Assembly (NCBI GenBank): GCA_951640165.1
Contig: OX621264.1
Coordinates: 8,747,001 to 8,811,000, forward strand
From: Pseudoips prasinana
Lineage: Eukaryota > Arthropoda > Insecta > Lepidoptera > Nolidae
DNA: 64,000 nt
Direction of reading: 5' to 3'
The notes under the pieces were generated by a model that was given only the letters and a program-made list of their open reading frames with translations, had not been told where the DNA came from and did no database searches. The translations under genes and the position numbers were made by a program. This document shows, piece by piece, positions 29,439-42,541 of the stretch (positions are counted from its first letter, which is position 1; every line of letters begins with the position of its first letter).

Positions 29439-30039
29439 ACCATATAATTCATGATTGACTACAATTCGTTTCTGAAAACAGTGTCAAAGTACTATTTTTA
29501 TCTACACATACTACACACACGCAGTATATACTCGTACATAATAAAACACGTCTGTTTATATATCTGATATACGCTCTCACACACCTTTCCTATGCTATAG
29601 TTAAATATAAATAAATAATTTAATGAATAGGTTCAACTATTGCCTGACAGAACATTAGGTAGCGTTGTCGCTTAGTTAAAATCTTATCAAAGTATGCGTA
29701 TACTAGCTAACTATAAATTCTAGTTTATCGATCTGCAACGAAATACTAGCAAACGTATTATGTGTTTATATTTTATTTATTTGTTAACAAACACATATAC
29801 TTACGTACAATTAGGATTAAAACGGGCGCGAACATATTAAAACTATGTTGTATGCAGGTCCCTAATGCTCCTATTCATACAAACTCTACGTACCTATTTG
29901 TTTGAAATTTCGCTTTTTAAGAAATAATATTCATATTAACAATAATATATACACACGCATTATTTTTTTTTTTTTATTACTTTAACTCGTATTTGGCACG
30001 ACCAGGGGCGCGCGCATCGCGCTGTAGCATTCACGTAGT
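29439..30039. other. H2B-H4 spacer of unit 1
   Basis: AT-rich spacer shared with 63542-64000. I looked for H3 on both strands (ARTKQTARKS, RFQSSA, IRGERA) and found none. A poly(T) run lies near 29965. No gene seen. Confidence 0.6.
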
Positions 30040-30104
30040 ACACAGCCCGCGCTACCATAGCGGTGTATAAAAAGAGCGAGCCACCGCGATTTGAAACTCA
30101 CACG
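30040..30104 (+). promoter_or_regulatory. Histone-type promoter before the H4 LINE of unit 2
   Basis: A strong TATA box (tataaaaag, 30066-30074) is followed by about 30 bp up to the LINE junction at about 30104. It is probably the H4 promoter. Because this flank shows no target duplication with the right flank of the LINE, it could instead be the promoter of a lost neighbour such as H3. Confidence 0.55.
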
Positions 30105-30139
30105 TTTACCGCCGCTTCATCAAATCTATACGCCCATAA

Positions 30140-33126
30140 ATGGCGGTCCCGGTGATAACAACGTGTGTCGCAAATAGGACCAAACCTAGATCCCTAAGGA
30201 TCGGTTTTTTCAACGCCGACGGACTTGATAAACAACGCGATGAGATCGGAGCTTTTCTCTGTGACCATCAACTTGATTTCTTTCTTGTCCAAGAAACCTT
30301 CCTCAAACCGTCCAAAAGGAGAAATCCCAACAGTGCCAACTACCGTGTGGTTCGCAATGACAGGATCCACTCCCCAAAAGGGGGCACGCTGATTTACTAC
30401 AAGAAATCACTGCATTGCATACCCTTGGACCCGCCCGCACTAACGAACATCGAGACCTCTGTCTGTCGGATAGGCATGACAGGACATCAACCCATCACCC
30501 TAGTCTCGGCCTACCTCCCCCCAGACAAGGAGTTGCTCCGGAGCGACCTCCAGACCCTTTACGACCTAGATGGCTCTGTCATAGTGGCAGGCGATCTCAA
30601 CGCCAAGCACGTGCAGAGGAGCTGCGTCGCGAGCAACTCGCGGGGCGTCTCCCTTGCGCGAAGCCTGGAGGTCATCCCCTTCGACCTTATAGTCCCCCTC
30701 GAACCGACCCACTATCCCATCCAAGTGGGCAACAGACCTGACATTCTCGATGTTGCACTTCTGAAGAACATAAACTTACGTTTGGCTTCTATAGATGTGC
30801 AACACGAGTTAGACTCTGACCATAGACCGGTCACCCTATGTCTCGCCTCTCGCACCGGTCCGTCTGACCGCGGCGAGAACGACCCCCCCAGATATGCGAC
30901 CGATTGGAGGAAACTTGAGGAAAAACTCAAGTCAACATCATCGGTCCATCTAGACGCGATCCCCTCTCTCATAGAGACCCCTGAGCAAACGCACGCAGCG
31001 ATCGGCTCACTCACGACTCACGTTCAAATCCAAGTGAACGAATGTTCCCGGGAGATTCCAGCGACTGATGAGTTCAGCCGATGGAGACTCCCGGCTGATT
31101 TGCGTGAGCTGATGACTGAGAGGAATGCAGCCATCAGAGCCTACGACTCCTATCACACTGAGGAAAACCGCAGACGCATGCGTTCCCTTCGGCGAGCCGT
31201 AAGGGAATGTATAGCCTAGTTGCGGGATAACCAGTGGGACAGGAAGTTAAGCGAGATAGATCCTTCGCACTTGGCCTTTTGGGAGCTCTGCAAACGGCTC
31301 AAATCCGACACCCAATCGACCATGCCTCCGCTGCACCGACCGAATCAACGCCCAGCGTTCGATGACGTCGAGAAGGCGGAGTGCCTGGCCGACAGTCTAG
31401 AGGCCCAATGTTCGCCCAGCACTCTACCAGTAAACCCGGATCACCTTACTAAGGTCGACTCTGAGGTAGAACGTAGACTCGCTGCCCCACTCCCCCCGAC
31501 CGCGATAGCACCCAGGGCAGAGTCCTCCCGGGAGGACGATGCCGTCGTAATAGACGACGACGACGACCCCCTTAGGCCAGTCACAATCGACGAGGTGAGG
31601 ACCCTGATCGGGGGTCTCCGCCCACGTAAAGCCCCCGGCGCCGACGGTATCACCAATCGTGTGTTCAAGCACTTCTCTGTGCCCCTACTTAACCTGCTGG
31701 CCGCGATCTTCAACGCGGCCTTTTCCAATAACATCTTTCCACAACAGTGGAAGCAGGCCACAGTGATTGGTATACCGAAACCCGGCAAAGTCAAAACCGA
31801 CCCGGCTAGTTATCGCCCGATAAGTCTCCTCAGCACGATGGGGAAACTTTACGAGCGCATAATCTACGCCCGCCTCTTGGCATACACCAATGCCAACAAA
31901 CTCCTCCCTGACGTCCAATTTGGCTTTCGAGCCAGACACTCATGTGTTCACCAGGTGCACCGCATCGTTGAACACGTCCTCGTAAAATCAGCCCGGCAAG
32001 GTTTCCACACCGGAGCACTCTTCTTCGACGTGGCTAAAGCCTTCGACAGAGTCTGGCACAACGGCTTATTATACAAGCTGTTGGAGCACGAAGTACCAGA
32101 CCGTCTCGTACACATCATACGAGACTTCCTGTCGGATCGTAGCTTTAGATACCGCGTCGAGGGAGCCTTCTCCACCCCTCGCCCGATCCGAGCAGGAGTT
32201 CCCCAGGGGTCAGTCCTCTCCCCCCTCCTGTTCTCGCTACAGCCGGTGTACACACCAGCGACATTCCCACCCCCAAGGCGGCCCATCTGGCCCTCTTCGC
32301 AGACGACACCGCTCTGTATTACTCGGGCAGGAGCCCGAGTGTCATTCACTCTCGACTCCAATCCGCAGCCGACGCCTTAGGCGACTGGTTCAGGAAATGG
32401 AGGATCGAGATAAACCCCTCCAAGAGCACTGCCGTGCTCTTCTCTAGGGCAAGAGCCCCCCCGACCCTACCACCCGTCCGAATGTTCGGCGAGCCTATCC
32501 CTTGGGATGGGAAAGCCAAATATTTAGGGGTGATCCTCGATCACAGGCTAAACTTCAGGGAGCACCTGCGGACCGTTCGCAATCGGGCCGCATTTGCTCT
32601 TGGTCGATTACACTGCCTCTTGAATGCACGCAGTAAAATGTCCCTTGTTAACAAGGTGAGAATTTACAAGACGTGCATTCGACCGATAATGACGTACGCC
32701 AGCCCGGTGTTCGCGTACGCCAGTCACAAATCCCTATACCGACTCCAAACGCTGCAGAATCGGTTTATGCGGCGCGCCGTGGGCGCACCATGGTACGTCC
32801 GCAACAAAAACCTACACGCCGATCTCCAACTGCCTACCATCAAGCAGTGGATGAAGCAAGCGTCCAAAACATACTTTGATTCGGCCACTCACCATCCAAA
32901 CCATTTGGTGGTAAAGGCGGTCAAGTACACCCCATTCAAGGGCTTCTCACGTAAGCACCGTCGTCCCAGGTCCGTCTTGGACGAACCGGACGACGAGATT
33001 ACTACTTACCTAGCTCAGATTAAAACCATTAGAGACTCCCGTGACACTCCACACAGACCGATAATTCGTACTCGTCGGACGAGAGTACGACCGCGATCGC
33101 GCCGCGACCTCCAACGCCCTCCATGA
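30140..33126 (+). pseudogene. ORF2 of H4 LINE copy 2, one stop and one frameshift
   Basis: The endonuclease is complete (GFFNADGLDKQRDE, VQETFLKP, GDLNAKH, SDHRPVTL). TAG at 31217 replaces what is probably a Trp codon in the linker. RT blocks KAPGADGITN, IPKPGK, YRPISLL, FFDVAKAFDRVWH and AGVPQGS are open to about 32237. There about 11 additional bases (the acagccggtgta region) shift the frame, so FADDTALYY and the C-terminal half (to 33126) are read in another phase. ORF1 stop and ORF2 start are adjacent as TAAATG, where the H2A elements have the overlapping TAATG. Confidence 0.9.
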
Positions 33127-33397
33127 CCCTTAGTTTGCATATCGTACCGACAAAAAGCCCCCCTCAACGCGGACGGGGGGCCGCGTCATGTCATTAACGT
33201 AGAGCGAAAGTTGCACTAAACTCCCTAAAATGATGATCTCTGCCCTCTCCCCGCCAGTAATCGCCCAGAGTCGAGGTTCGAACCCCACAGGGGGTGCCCT
33301 CCGGCGCGGGTTACTTAATTTCTAGACGGCTCGAGCCCTCTGCTCGCCTCTATAGTCCGGTGAAGCAGTGAAAGCCTCCTAGGCTAACTGTAGCGTC

Positions 33398-33430
<33 letters not shown>
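33127..33430 (+). other. 3' UTR and A-tail of H4 LINE copy 2
   Basis: Same hairpin and ggttcgaaccc (33275-33285) as copy 1, with one base changed before the hairpin (gacaaaaagc). The A-tract ends at 33430. Confidence 0.65.
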
Positions 33431-33434
<4 letters not shown>

Positions 33435-33510
33435 GAGCAAAGGATCCAGTCGTTCGCTGACTTCGCGTCGTGCGAGTACGGAATTTTGGAAGCAAGTTTT
33501 TCATATTTGA

Positions 33511-33831
<321 letters not shown>

Positions 33832-33905
33832 AATGGTTTGCGAGCGCGACACCGCGCCTGCTCACCATCTGCAGCGTAGCTTCTAACGTTGTAGTTGTTC
33901 AAAAA

Positions 33906-33921
33906 GGCCCTTTTCAGGGCC
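33906..33921 (+). terminator. Histone 3' stem-loop of H4 copy 2
   Basis: ggcccttttcagggcc, same surroundings as in copy 1; the stretch before it is 17 bp shorter. Confidence 0.95.
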
Positions 33922-35178
33922 GCATATGGTTCAAATGAAATATAGTTTCTTTAGATGTGTACGATCGTCGATGTACTATTATTATAACGATAACATTTAA
34001 GTGCACACGCGCTGATATTTAGGTGTATGTCAATTAATATAAGTAGGTTCGTTATTTTGTGCATAGGAAATTTACTGAATTAAGTTAGGATGGATGGATC
34101 ATAATAAATAATATACACACGGTTGTTTAACTGTTTACATAGAACATATATTTAGATACATAATAACAAAATCAGTCGAGTAACAAACGACAAACTAAAA
34201 ACATATAGTTAGATTACTTACCTTCGTACATTATCTCTGCTACGGGCGGCGCGGCGGCGACCAATCGAAGTTCTCGGTGAACCTGTAAATAGAAAACATA
34301 ATCATAATAAATATATTATATCTACACGAATAGTATGTATGTACACATGTAATGAAGAGTTAATATATTAATAACACTACTATAATATAATTGAAGCGCA
34401 CGATAGTTAAATTTGGCGGTGTGGCGTATGTGTATGCGTTCCACTGGAGTTAAGGTGCGCGAGGCGCGTTAGCCAGTTGAAGTCCACTTAAAATTCAAAT
34501 TGAACGCTGATAAAATATTAAAAAAATATGAACGTGTATGGCTAATATTTTATATTGTTTCTAATATGAGTTCATTTTCGAAGCTATACGCGTCCTTTGC
34601 GTAGACGTCCGTCCTTAAGTGGTTTAATGCGAGGTGCTGGTGTTTTACGACGGCCGACTTTTAAGCTTCTCAATTGAATGGAAAATATGTTAATATCGGT
34701 GAAATCCTTGTACGTTCCAAGCTCGGTATCTTCGGCGTTGACGTAACGATCGTATACTAATAAAACGTTTTGTTTTATAGAGAAAAATCAATTTTAAACG
34801 AGACCCGAGGTATCCACAGTCGACAGTCACGGAAATAAAACACCACAGCGCTCTCAATGTTTACGCGTATAATGTAATGATGATAACTGACGATTCTACG
34901 GTTCATGAGGTATCCGAAAAGGCAATCAATCGTAATATTATCGTATGGTAAGTATAATAAAATTTAATTTAATCAGATAGGTGTTAGTGAAAAGTTTGAA
35001 GTGTTCATACGAGAAAACGTCTCGCGTCACCGTGGCCGTCGTTGCGGTAAAGTTTCGTAGTAGTTAAGCGCGCGCGTTGAATGGTGGCGACATCTAAGTC
35101 GTATTTTGTTCGTCGCGTGTGTCGTCGCTCTGTACTTACTTGTTTTACTATTTTAAATCTCTCGCTACACTACATACA
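33922..35178. other. H4-H1 spacer of unit 2
   Basis: Almost identical to 7154-8410. It repeats the exon-like minus-strand segments at 34222-34282 (unchanged) and 34584-34756 (one I-to-T change). No plus-strand gene. Confidence 0.5.
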
Positions 35179-35877
35179 ATGGCCGATACAGCAGTAGCTA
35201 CCGAAACTCCGGCTCCCGCTACGCCAGCGAAGAAGCCCAGACAAGCCGGCGGTGCGAAAAAACCGAAAGCCAAGCCGACTCATCCCAAAACATCGGAGAT
35301 GGTCAACAACGCCATCAAAGAGATGAAGGAGCGCAGCGGTTCATCTCTGCAGGCCATCAAGAAATACATCGCTCAACAGTACAAGGTTGACGCTGAAAAA
35401 CTGGCACCTTTCATCAGAAAGTACTTGAAGAGCGCCGTAGAATCTGGCGCGCTGATTCAGACCAAGGGCAAGGGTGCTTCCGGCTCTTTCAAGCTCGAAT
35501 CAAAGTCCTCCGCAGCCGCCAAGAAACCAGCTGCGAAATCGAGCGGTAAAGCTCCAGCGTCCAAGGCGAAGAAGGCGACGGCGTCCGCCGCCGGAGCTAA
35601 GACAAAGAAGGCCGCGGCCGCTGCAGCGTCCGCCTCCGCCGCGTCTCCATCGAAGTCTAAGGCTGCCACCAAGGACAAGAAGGCGGCCGCCGCCAAGAAG
35701 AAGCCCGCCGCGAAGAAGGCCGCCGCACCCGCCAAGGCCAAGGGAGGTGCTGCCCCTAAAGCCAAGAAGACCGCAAAGCCTCCTACCAAGAAGCCCAAAG
35801 CGCCTAAACCCAAGAAGGCTGCCGCCACCCCTAAATCGAAGCCGGCCGCTAAGAAGGCTGCCGCCGCCAAAAAGTAA
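35179..35877 (+). CDS. H1: Linker histone H1, copy 2
   Basis: 232 residues, intact, with the same start choice and domain layout as copy 1: Ala/Pro/Lys-rich N-tail, winged-helix domain at about residues 38-110, then a very Lys/Ala-rich tail to the end. It has Ser in APASKAKK where copy 1 has Phe; Ser fits the tail composition better, so copy 1 is probably the derived one. No element lies between its upstream spacer and the gene. Confidence 0.95.
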   Translation: MADTAVATETPAPATPAKKPRQAGGAKKPKAKPTHPKTSEMVNNAIKEMKERSGSSLQAIKKYIAQQYKVDAEKLAPFIRKYLKSAVESGALIQTKGKGASGSFKLESKSSAAAKKPAAKSSGKAPASKAKKATASAAGAKTKKAAAAAASASAASPSKSKAATKDKKAAAAKKKPAAKKAAAPAKAKGGAAPKAKKTAKPPTKKPKAPKPKKAAATPKSKPAAKKAAAAKK

Positions 35878-36205
35878 GGTGTCGTACGCTTCAACAGCTC
35901 AGACTCCGGGTGTACCAGCAGAGGGCAGCGCAACGCGCGCGCGCTCGAGTGAATTGACACCGCCGCCGCGTGTTCCTCCATAGCGCCGCGCCGTGACTTT
36001 GCGTGGGTGTCTCGTGTGTGTGTGATGGTTGTGTGTGATGCATACCTATCAATCGCCACATGCACTCATGCACGCGCATACCATGTGCCACGCGTGTGTG
36101 TGCAAACGTGGAGGACACGAAGAAAGTGTTAAGTAAGCTAGCGTGCACGCGCGCTTCCGCTCGCCATCGCTATCCCGCGACGCTCATAGCGAGCGCGAAC
36201 CAAAA

Positions 36206-36221
36206 AGCCCTTTTCAGGGCT
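36206..36221 (+). terminator. Histone 3' stem-loop of H1 copy 2
   Basis: agcccttttcagggct followed by acc, as in copy 1. Confidence 0.95.
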
Positions 36222-36930
36222 ACCAAAAAGTTCATGAATGATTTATCATATCGTTCGTTTCTAAAGTATAGTATATGTCTACTGCTACACACACATAATA
36301 TCCATCTACTCTACCTACCTATCTATCTATCTATCTATCTATCTATCGCGCCCTTCGAGGCACGGAGTTGTATGTAATACCGCTAACTCTCAAGGTATTA
36401 ACTGATTATGAATTATTTTCATAATAACAAAAATAATCGGATATCGGAGGGAGCTATGATTATCTCCGCTCATTGATTTACACAGTTTTATAGATCATTA
36501 AAAAATGTTGTAGTATGTTGTTGTATCAACAATATAATATATAATATAATAATTTAGGTAAACACACACACATATTAACTTACGCTTAGGTACCTGTCCT
36601 AGATCTACTGTACGGAATATAACAAAACAAATTCCATTTGCATTGGCACAGATACGTACCTACATAGTTAATGCACACCAATTACAGAGAAAGAGAAATA
36701 TATATTTTTATGTAACAATAAAAATATTAATCAAATCTACCATATCCTCAAATTACTTACATAGATACTGACAAGCATACTTTAAATTAGTATTTGTATT
36801 AAATATAATATATAATTATAAATCACAATCTATAAGTAGACAATTAATATTAATAAAATATACGATGCATGTACGCCTGCGCGCTATAACAACGGTTGGC
36901 CGGTATCTCCCTACCCCTACTACTAGTTGC
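36222..36930. other. H1-H2A spacer of unit 2, with two empty insertion sites
   Basis: It matches the unit 1 spacer without the provirus (empty site tatcgttcgtttct near 36251) and without the Helitron (36798/36799). It carries a ctat microsatellite at about 36311-36347. No gene. Confidence 0.65.
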
Positions 36931-36986
36931 GCCATCTGCTAGTTGTATAAAAACATAGGAACCGAGCCGGAAAAAAAAAAAAAAGA
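36931..36986 (+). promoter_or_regulatory. H2A promoter of unit 2, cut off from its gene
   Basis: TATA box tataaaaa at 36946-36953, then accgagccgg and an A-run, then the LINE 5' end. The ccggaaaaaaa flank matches the right flank of the LINE in unit 1, not the right flank of this copy. Confidence 0.65.
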
Positions 36987-37751
36987 AACTGAGTCTCGTT
37001 TGGACAGCCGACGCGCACGGACACGTTCGTGCGCTCCTGCCTTACCCGACTATTTCCGACTATACGTGCTCGTGTACGTTCGTCAGTTGAGATAAATCGA
37101 TCGTCAGATTGGTTGAATCTCGGCAAACCTTCACACTATTAATTGGTGTAGTGGCGTCTTTTTCAAGACAGCGCTACCCCAATATAGTGTGTGTTTCTTT
37201 GTACTTTCGTGCCCCTTCAGGGAAAATCCACTTTTCTAGTGGTACTTGGTGGAAACGTAACCGTGCCAACTAAGCCAAGTTAGTGTAGCCCCAAGCACTA
37301 GGCCTTGCTCCTTCAGAGCAACGCCAGTTAATTGGAAGCGGTTTGGAATCATTGGCCTTGGGGGCTACCCTAGTCAACTCCAAATCGGAATCCCACCTCC
37401 TTACCCTACCTTCCCATTCTCTCTTGTTGTTTGGGTGCTGACGGCTTCGGCCCATATCGCCCTCTGCATTAGAGCTGCTAGGAACCCTTTCGCACAATAA
37501 GACTGGCGAGAGGGATACAAGCTTAGGGCTCACCATAGGTACACATACCTCCTCGTCTAACCCGGCGAGGAGGGTGATACACACACCAACACACCCTCGG
37601 GCCCGTCCAACCCGAGGTGATAGTTGTTAGGGACATTCTATTGTTAGAGCGACCGCCGAGAAGTTTCTTGTTAGTTCTTCTTCTCGGAACGCTCCGGGAG
37701 CGAACTAACGTAATTATTCGGTAGTTGTTAGGCTTTTAAAACCATCACAAG

Positions 37752-39590
37752 ATGGCCGCCCCCGTACCCGCCTCCATGGTAGACATTACCAAGGATCCCC
37801 GCTTCGTTGAAGCGCTCTTCAAGCTCCTCAAGTCCGACCCAGTTGGCTGGGTAAACTTGATGGAGACCGTCAAGACAAAGCTCATGCTTGACGATTCCCC
37901 TTGCTCCGGCGCATCTGCGCAGGAGAATCTTAGTCTCTCCGTCCCCTCCTCTTCTGCCCCGTTCACCCAGACGGACAGGCAGTCGCCACTCCCCCGTAAC
38001 CGTACCCCCTCTCCATCTCAGCCTCTAGCCACAGAGGAAGAGATGGACGTCGTACCGATCGACAGCGATGACGACGCTCACAACGAGTGGACAACCGTCA
38101 GGCGCGGGAAAGCTGATAAGCGGACCCGCGGCGACAAGTCGTCGTCGTCTTCGTCTGGCAGCTCTTCCGGCTCTGATTCTGAGGCTTCGACTCAGGAGAA
38201 GAGCAAGAAGAGCGCCAAGACGAAGAAGTTGCGCACGGAGAGACCCTCCGCCACCAACTCTGTCCCCTCTTCCCCCACTACAAGCGCCCCCGCCTCACAG
38301 GCAAAGGCCAAACCCTCTGGCTTCACGGCCAAGACCACTAAGCCCCCACCTATCATGCTACTCAGCATCGATAAGTGGGAAGACTTGTCCACGACGTTAA
38401 AGTCCAAAGGTGTAGTCGCACTCAGCACTACATACATCCTCAAGGAGCAGATGTACAAAATACAGCTGCAGACCTCTACTGAATACAGGACAACGACGGC
38501 TCTCTTCGATGCACGTAAGGTAGACTACTACACTTACGGCACCGCTGAGGACAAAACACTCCGCGTGGTTATCCGCCGAGTGTGCCGTTACCTTCCCATC
38601 GACTCCATCAAGGAGGACCTAACCACCCAAGGGTACCCCGTTAGAGAGGTGCATCGGATGCGCCGATCAAACGGTGGCGAGCCCTTCGATATGGTGCTGG
38701 TCCACCTTGACGACTCGAAGGAAGGACAGAAAATCCTGACTGTCCTTAAAACAGTTTGCGGCGTCGGCGGCATCGTCGTCGAGCCGCCGCGGCGAGGGAC
38801 CGTACAGGGGCAGTGCCACAACTGCCAACTGTACGGGCACTCGTCTAAGAACTGCCACGTCGCCCCGAGGTGTGTTAAATGCCTGACCCCAGGTCATCAC
38901 ACCTCCGAATGCTCAAGACCTAAGGATCGTAGCGAATGCTCCGAGCCACCCGGTTGTGTCAACTGCCAGTCCTTGGGACACCCTGCGAACTATCGCGGCT
39001 GTCCCAAGGCACCGGCAAGGAGACCCGCCAGGAGGCCTCGCAGCAAGCGCAACGCTCGCAAGCCTCAGGCGCAGACTAGCTCCGCCAAGCCCCAAGCAAG
39101 CCCTCCCCCGCTAATGTCCTTGGATGTCCAACAGACATCCCTGCGACCAGCAAGACCACACTGGCCTCTGCCAGATTACGTCCCCTCGACCGCACCCAAG
39201 GCTGCGGGTGAGGCGGTCGCCCCTAAGGCTGTGCCAGTCCCAGCTAAAGAGGCGTCCCCCAAACCCTCAACCAGCGCGACCCCTCCCGCCCCAGTCAAAT
39301 CGGGCTGGGCTTACAACCCGCTGACCAAGAAGTCACAGGCTCCAAAGGCCCCGGCCAAAGGAGCCCAGACTCCAAAGTCATCAGCCCCAGCGCCCAAAAC
39401 CCGGGCGCCCCAAGCGAATAGCAAAGGGCGCGCCTCAGGCTTTGCCGAGCGCATCATGACTCAGGGCTGGGAGTTGCTCGATCAGTTTGAGGACCTCACC
39501 CAGAGGGCCGAAGCTGATCCGACCAACATCCAGTTGGCCATCGACGCGGCACGCGTATACCGCCGCTTTATTAAATCAATACAACCGTAA
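37752..39590 (+). CDS. ORF1 (Gag-like protein) of H2A LINE copy 2
   Basis: 612 residues, intact and collinear with copy 1: acidic N-terminal half with a KSKKSAKTKK patch, PRE_C2HC-type domain at about residues 270-345, three zinc knuckles near 355, 374 (here ending TSEC) and 402, and a basic then Pro/Ala-rich C-terminal third. Substitutions from copy 1 are spread, with local clusters near the N-terminus (residues 19-48) and the C-terminus (475-520). Both copies keep every zinc ligand, consistent with selection on the protein until recently. TAATG overlap with ORF2. Confidence 0.95.
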   Translation: MAAPVPASMVDITKDPRFVEALFKLLKSDPVGWVNLMETVKTKLMLDDSPCSGASAQENLSLSVPSSSAPFTQTDRQSPLPRNRTPSPSQPLATEEEMDVVPIDSDDDAHNEWTTVRRGKADKRTRGDKSSSSSSGSSSGSDSEASTQEKSKKSAKTKKLRTERPSATNSVPSSPTTSAPASQAKAKPSGFTAKTTKPPPIMLLSIDKWEDLSTTLKSKGVVALSTTYILKEQMYKIQLQTSTEYRTTTALFDARKVDYYTYGTAEDKTLRVVIRRVCRYLPIDSIKEDLTTQGYPVREVHRMRRSNGGEPFDMVLVHLDDSKEGQKILTVLKTVCGVGGIVVEPPRRGTVQGQCHNCQLYGHSSKNCHVAPRCVKCLTPGHHTSECSRPKDRSECSEPPGCVNCQSLGHPANYRGCPKAPARRPARRPRSKRNARKPQAQTSSAKPQASPPPLMSLDVQQTSLRPARPHWPLPDYVPSTAPKAAGEAVAPKAVPVPAKEASPKPSTSATPPAPVKSGWAYNPLTKKSQAPKAPAKGAQTPKSSAPAPKTRAPQANSKGRASGFAERIMTQGWELLDQFEDLTQRAEADPTNIQLAIDAARVYRRFIKSIQP

Positions 39591-42541
39591 TGGCTGTACA
39601 CCCGTTGATGACTCCCCAATTCACTTGCAGGCTAAAACCCAGATCTTTAAAGATCGGGTTTTACAATGCAGACGGATTAGCGAGACAACGCGATGAGGTC
39701 GCAGAATTCCTCTGCGATCATCAAATTGATCTCTTCCTCGTTCAAGAGACATTCCTCAAACCGAGCAAACGGAGAAGTCCTACAGTTGCCAACTATCGTA
39801 TAGTTCGCAACGATAGGACTCACTCCGCCAAAGGGGGCACGCTGATTTACTTTAAGAAATCACTGCATTGCGTACCTTTGGACCCTCCCGTGCTGAAGAA
39901 CATTGAGGTCTCTGTCTGTCGAATAGGCATGACAGGCCATCAGCCAATCACGATAGTCTCGGCCTACCTCCCCCCAGACAAGGAGATACTACTTAGCGAT
40001 CTCCAAGCACTGTATGACTTAGATGGCTCTGTCATAGTGGCAGGCGATCTAAACTCCAAGCATGAGCAATGGAGCTGCCGTACGAGCAACTCGAACGGCC
40101 GCGCACTTGCTAATCACTTGGCAATCATACCGTTCGACCCTATAGTCCCTCTCGAACCGACCCACTTCCCCAGAATTGACAGTCACCGACCCGACATACT
40201 CGACATAGCACTCCTTAAGAATACAAACCTACGTTTGGCTTCTGTAGAAGTGCTACACGAGTAAGACTCCGACCATAGACCGGTCATCCTTAGTCTTGCC
40301 TCCCGCACAAGCCACTCTGGCGCGGATAGCAACCTACCACCCAGATATGTTACCGACTGGCAGAAACTTGAGGGCAAACTCAAGTCAGCCACGTCGGAGC
40401 ACTTAGATTCGATTCCATCCCTCATAGAGACCCCCGAGCAAACGCATGCAGCCATCGGCTCTTTCACGACTCACATCCAAATCCAAATGAACGAATGTTC
40501 CCGGGAGGTCCCAGCGGCTGACGCGTTCAGACGGTGGAAGCTCCCGGAGGATTTGCGTGAGTTAATGACTGAGAAGAACGCGGCCATCAGAGCCTTCGAC
40601 TCCTATAACACCTTGGAAAACCGCACTCGAATGCGTGAACTACAGCGTACTGTACGTGAACGCATGACCGAGAGGCGGGATTCCGGGTGGGATAGGACGT
40701 TAACCGAGATTCAACCCTCGCGGAAGGCCTTTTGGAATCTCTGCAAGCGACTCAAGACAGATACCGACTGGACCATCCCCCCGCTGACGCGTCCGAATCA
40801 ACGCCCCGCGTTCGATGACGACGAAAAAGCCGAATGCATGGCCGACAATCTAGAGACCCAATGTTCTCCCAGCACCCTACCAGTAGACCCGGAGCACCTC
40901 AATGAGGTCGACTCTGAGGTAGAACGTAGGCTCGCCATACCACTCCCTCCGACCCCAACTGCCCCCTCCCGGGAGGATGCAGACGTCGACGACGACGATC
41001 CCCTGAGGCCAGTGACCATCGAAGAGGTTAAAACTCTGATCAGGGACCTCCGCCCTCGCAAAGCCCCCGGGTACGACGGAATCACCAATCGCGTTTTCAA
41101 GCAACTTCCGTTGCTTCTACTTAGCCTGATGGTCGCGATTTTCAACGCGGCCTTTTCCAACAACATCTTTCCACACCAGTGGAAACAGGCAAACGTGATT
41201 GGCATCCCGAAATCCGGAAAACCCAAATCCGATCCGGCGAACTACCGCCCCATTAGCCTCCTCTGCGCCATGGGGAAACTCTACGAGCGCATCATTCACG
41301 CCCGTTTGTCGTCTTACATCCACGCAAACGATATCCTCCCTGACGAGCAGTTTGGCTTTCGAGCCAGACACTCCAGCGTTCACCAGGTGCATCGCATTGT
41401 CGAACACATCCTAGTGAAAGCTGCCCGTCAAAGAGCCCACACAGGAGCACTCTTCTTCGACGTGGCCAAAGCGTTCGATAAGGTCTGGCACAACGGCTTA
41501 TTATATAAGCTGTTCGAACTCAAAGTGCCCGACCGTCTCGTGCACATCTTACGAGACTTCCTTACGGACCGAACGTTTAGCTACCGCGTCGAGGGAAATT
41601 ACTCCTCCCTCAGACCGATACGCGCAGGAGTTCCCCAAGGCTCAGTCCTTGCCCCGCTCCTGTTCTCGCTGTACACCAGCGACATCCCCAGACCCGATAA
41701 GGCTCATCTAGCCCTCTTCGCTGACGACACAGCTCTCTACTACTCCAGTAGGAGCACGTCAGTCATCCACCGAGAACTCCAATCCTCAGCCGACGCCCTC
41801 GGCGAATGGTTCAGGAAATGGAGGATCGAAGTCAATCCCACCAAGAGCGCAGCCGTGCTCTTCTCTAGGATAGACCCCGCCCCCACCGCCGATCCCGTCC
41901 GAATGTTTGGTGAACCGATCCCCTGGGAGAAGAAAACCAAATATTTGGGAGTGATCCTCGATCGGAAGTTAAACTTCAAGGACCATCTGAGATACGCTCG
42001 TAACCGTGCCTCATTTGCCCTTTATCGATTACACGGCCTCCTGAATGCACGCAGTAAAATGTCCCTTGAAAACAAGGTGAGAATTTACAAGACGTGCATT
42101 CGACCCATGATGACCTATGCGAGCCCGGTCTTCGCGCACGCTAAGGATCGATTCATCCACCTCCTCCAGGTAGTCCAGAACAAGTTTATGCGACGAGCCG
42201 CGGGCGCACCGTGGTTCGTCCGTAACAAAAGCCTCCATGCTGATCTCCAATTGCCTACCATCAGGCAATGGATGAAGCAAGCGTCCAAAAGGTACTTTGA
42301 CTCTGCCACTCACCATCCAAGCAAATTGGTGGTACAGGCGGTCAAATACACTCCTTCCCGACTCTCACGTAAACACCGTCGTCCGAAGAACGTCATAGAC
42401 GAATCGGACGACGAGATCACCGTTTACTTAAACCAAATCAAATCGATTAGAGACTCTCGCAACACTGCACAACCGATATTTCGTACTCGCCGGATGCGAG
42501 TACGACCGCGAACGCGTCGCGACCACCAGCGTCCTCCATGA
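39590..42541 (+). pseudogene. ORF2 (endonuclease-RT) of H2A LINE copy 2, single nonsense codon
   Basis: 983 codons in one frame, interrupted only by TAA at 40262 (codon 225), where copy 1 has TTA (Leu). The stop falls just before SDHRPV, the last catalytic block of the endonuclease. All RT blocks are in frame: KAPGYDGITN, IPKSGK, YRPISLL, FFDVAKAFDKVWH, AGVPQGS and FADD at about 710-713. The C-terminal domain ends in an Arg-rich tail and there is no RNase H. A sister element without this change would be active, so a source copy probably exists elsewhere in the array. Confidence 0.93.

Larger units (their letters stand above)
30105..33430 (+). mobile_element. H4-upstream Jockey-clade LINE, copy 2
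   Basis: It starts inside the last 11 codons of ORF1 (YRRFIKSIRP, then TAA) and continues through ORF2 and the 3' UTR to a 29-bp A-tract ending at 33430. The H4 leader follows (ttgagagcaaagg). Copy 1 shares its 11-base frameshift insertion and 3' end, so both derive from one already defective copy or were homogenised. Sense orientation to H4. Confidence 0.92.

Noticed and set aside
29439..30104. Histone H3 hidden between H2B and H4
   Set aside because: No H3 tail or fold motif in any frame of either strand by eye; only spacer and a TATA region are present.
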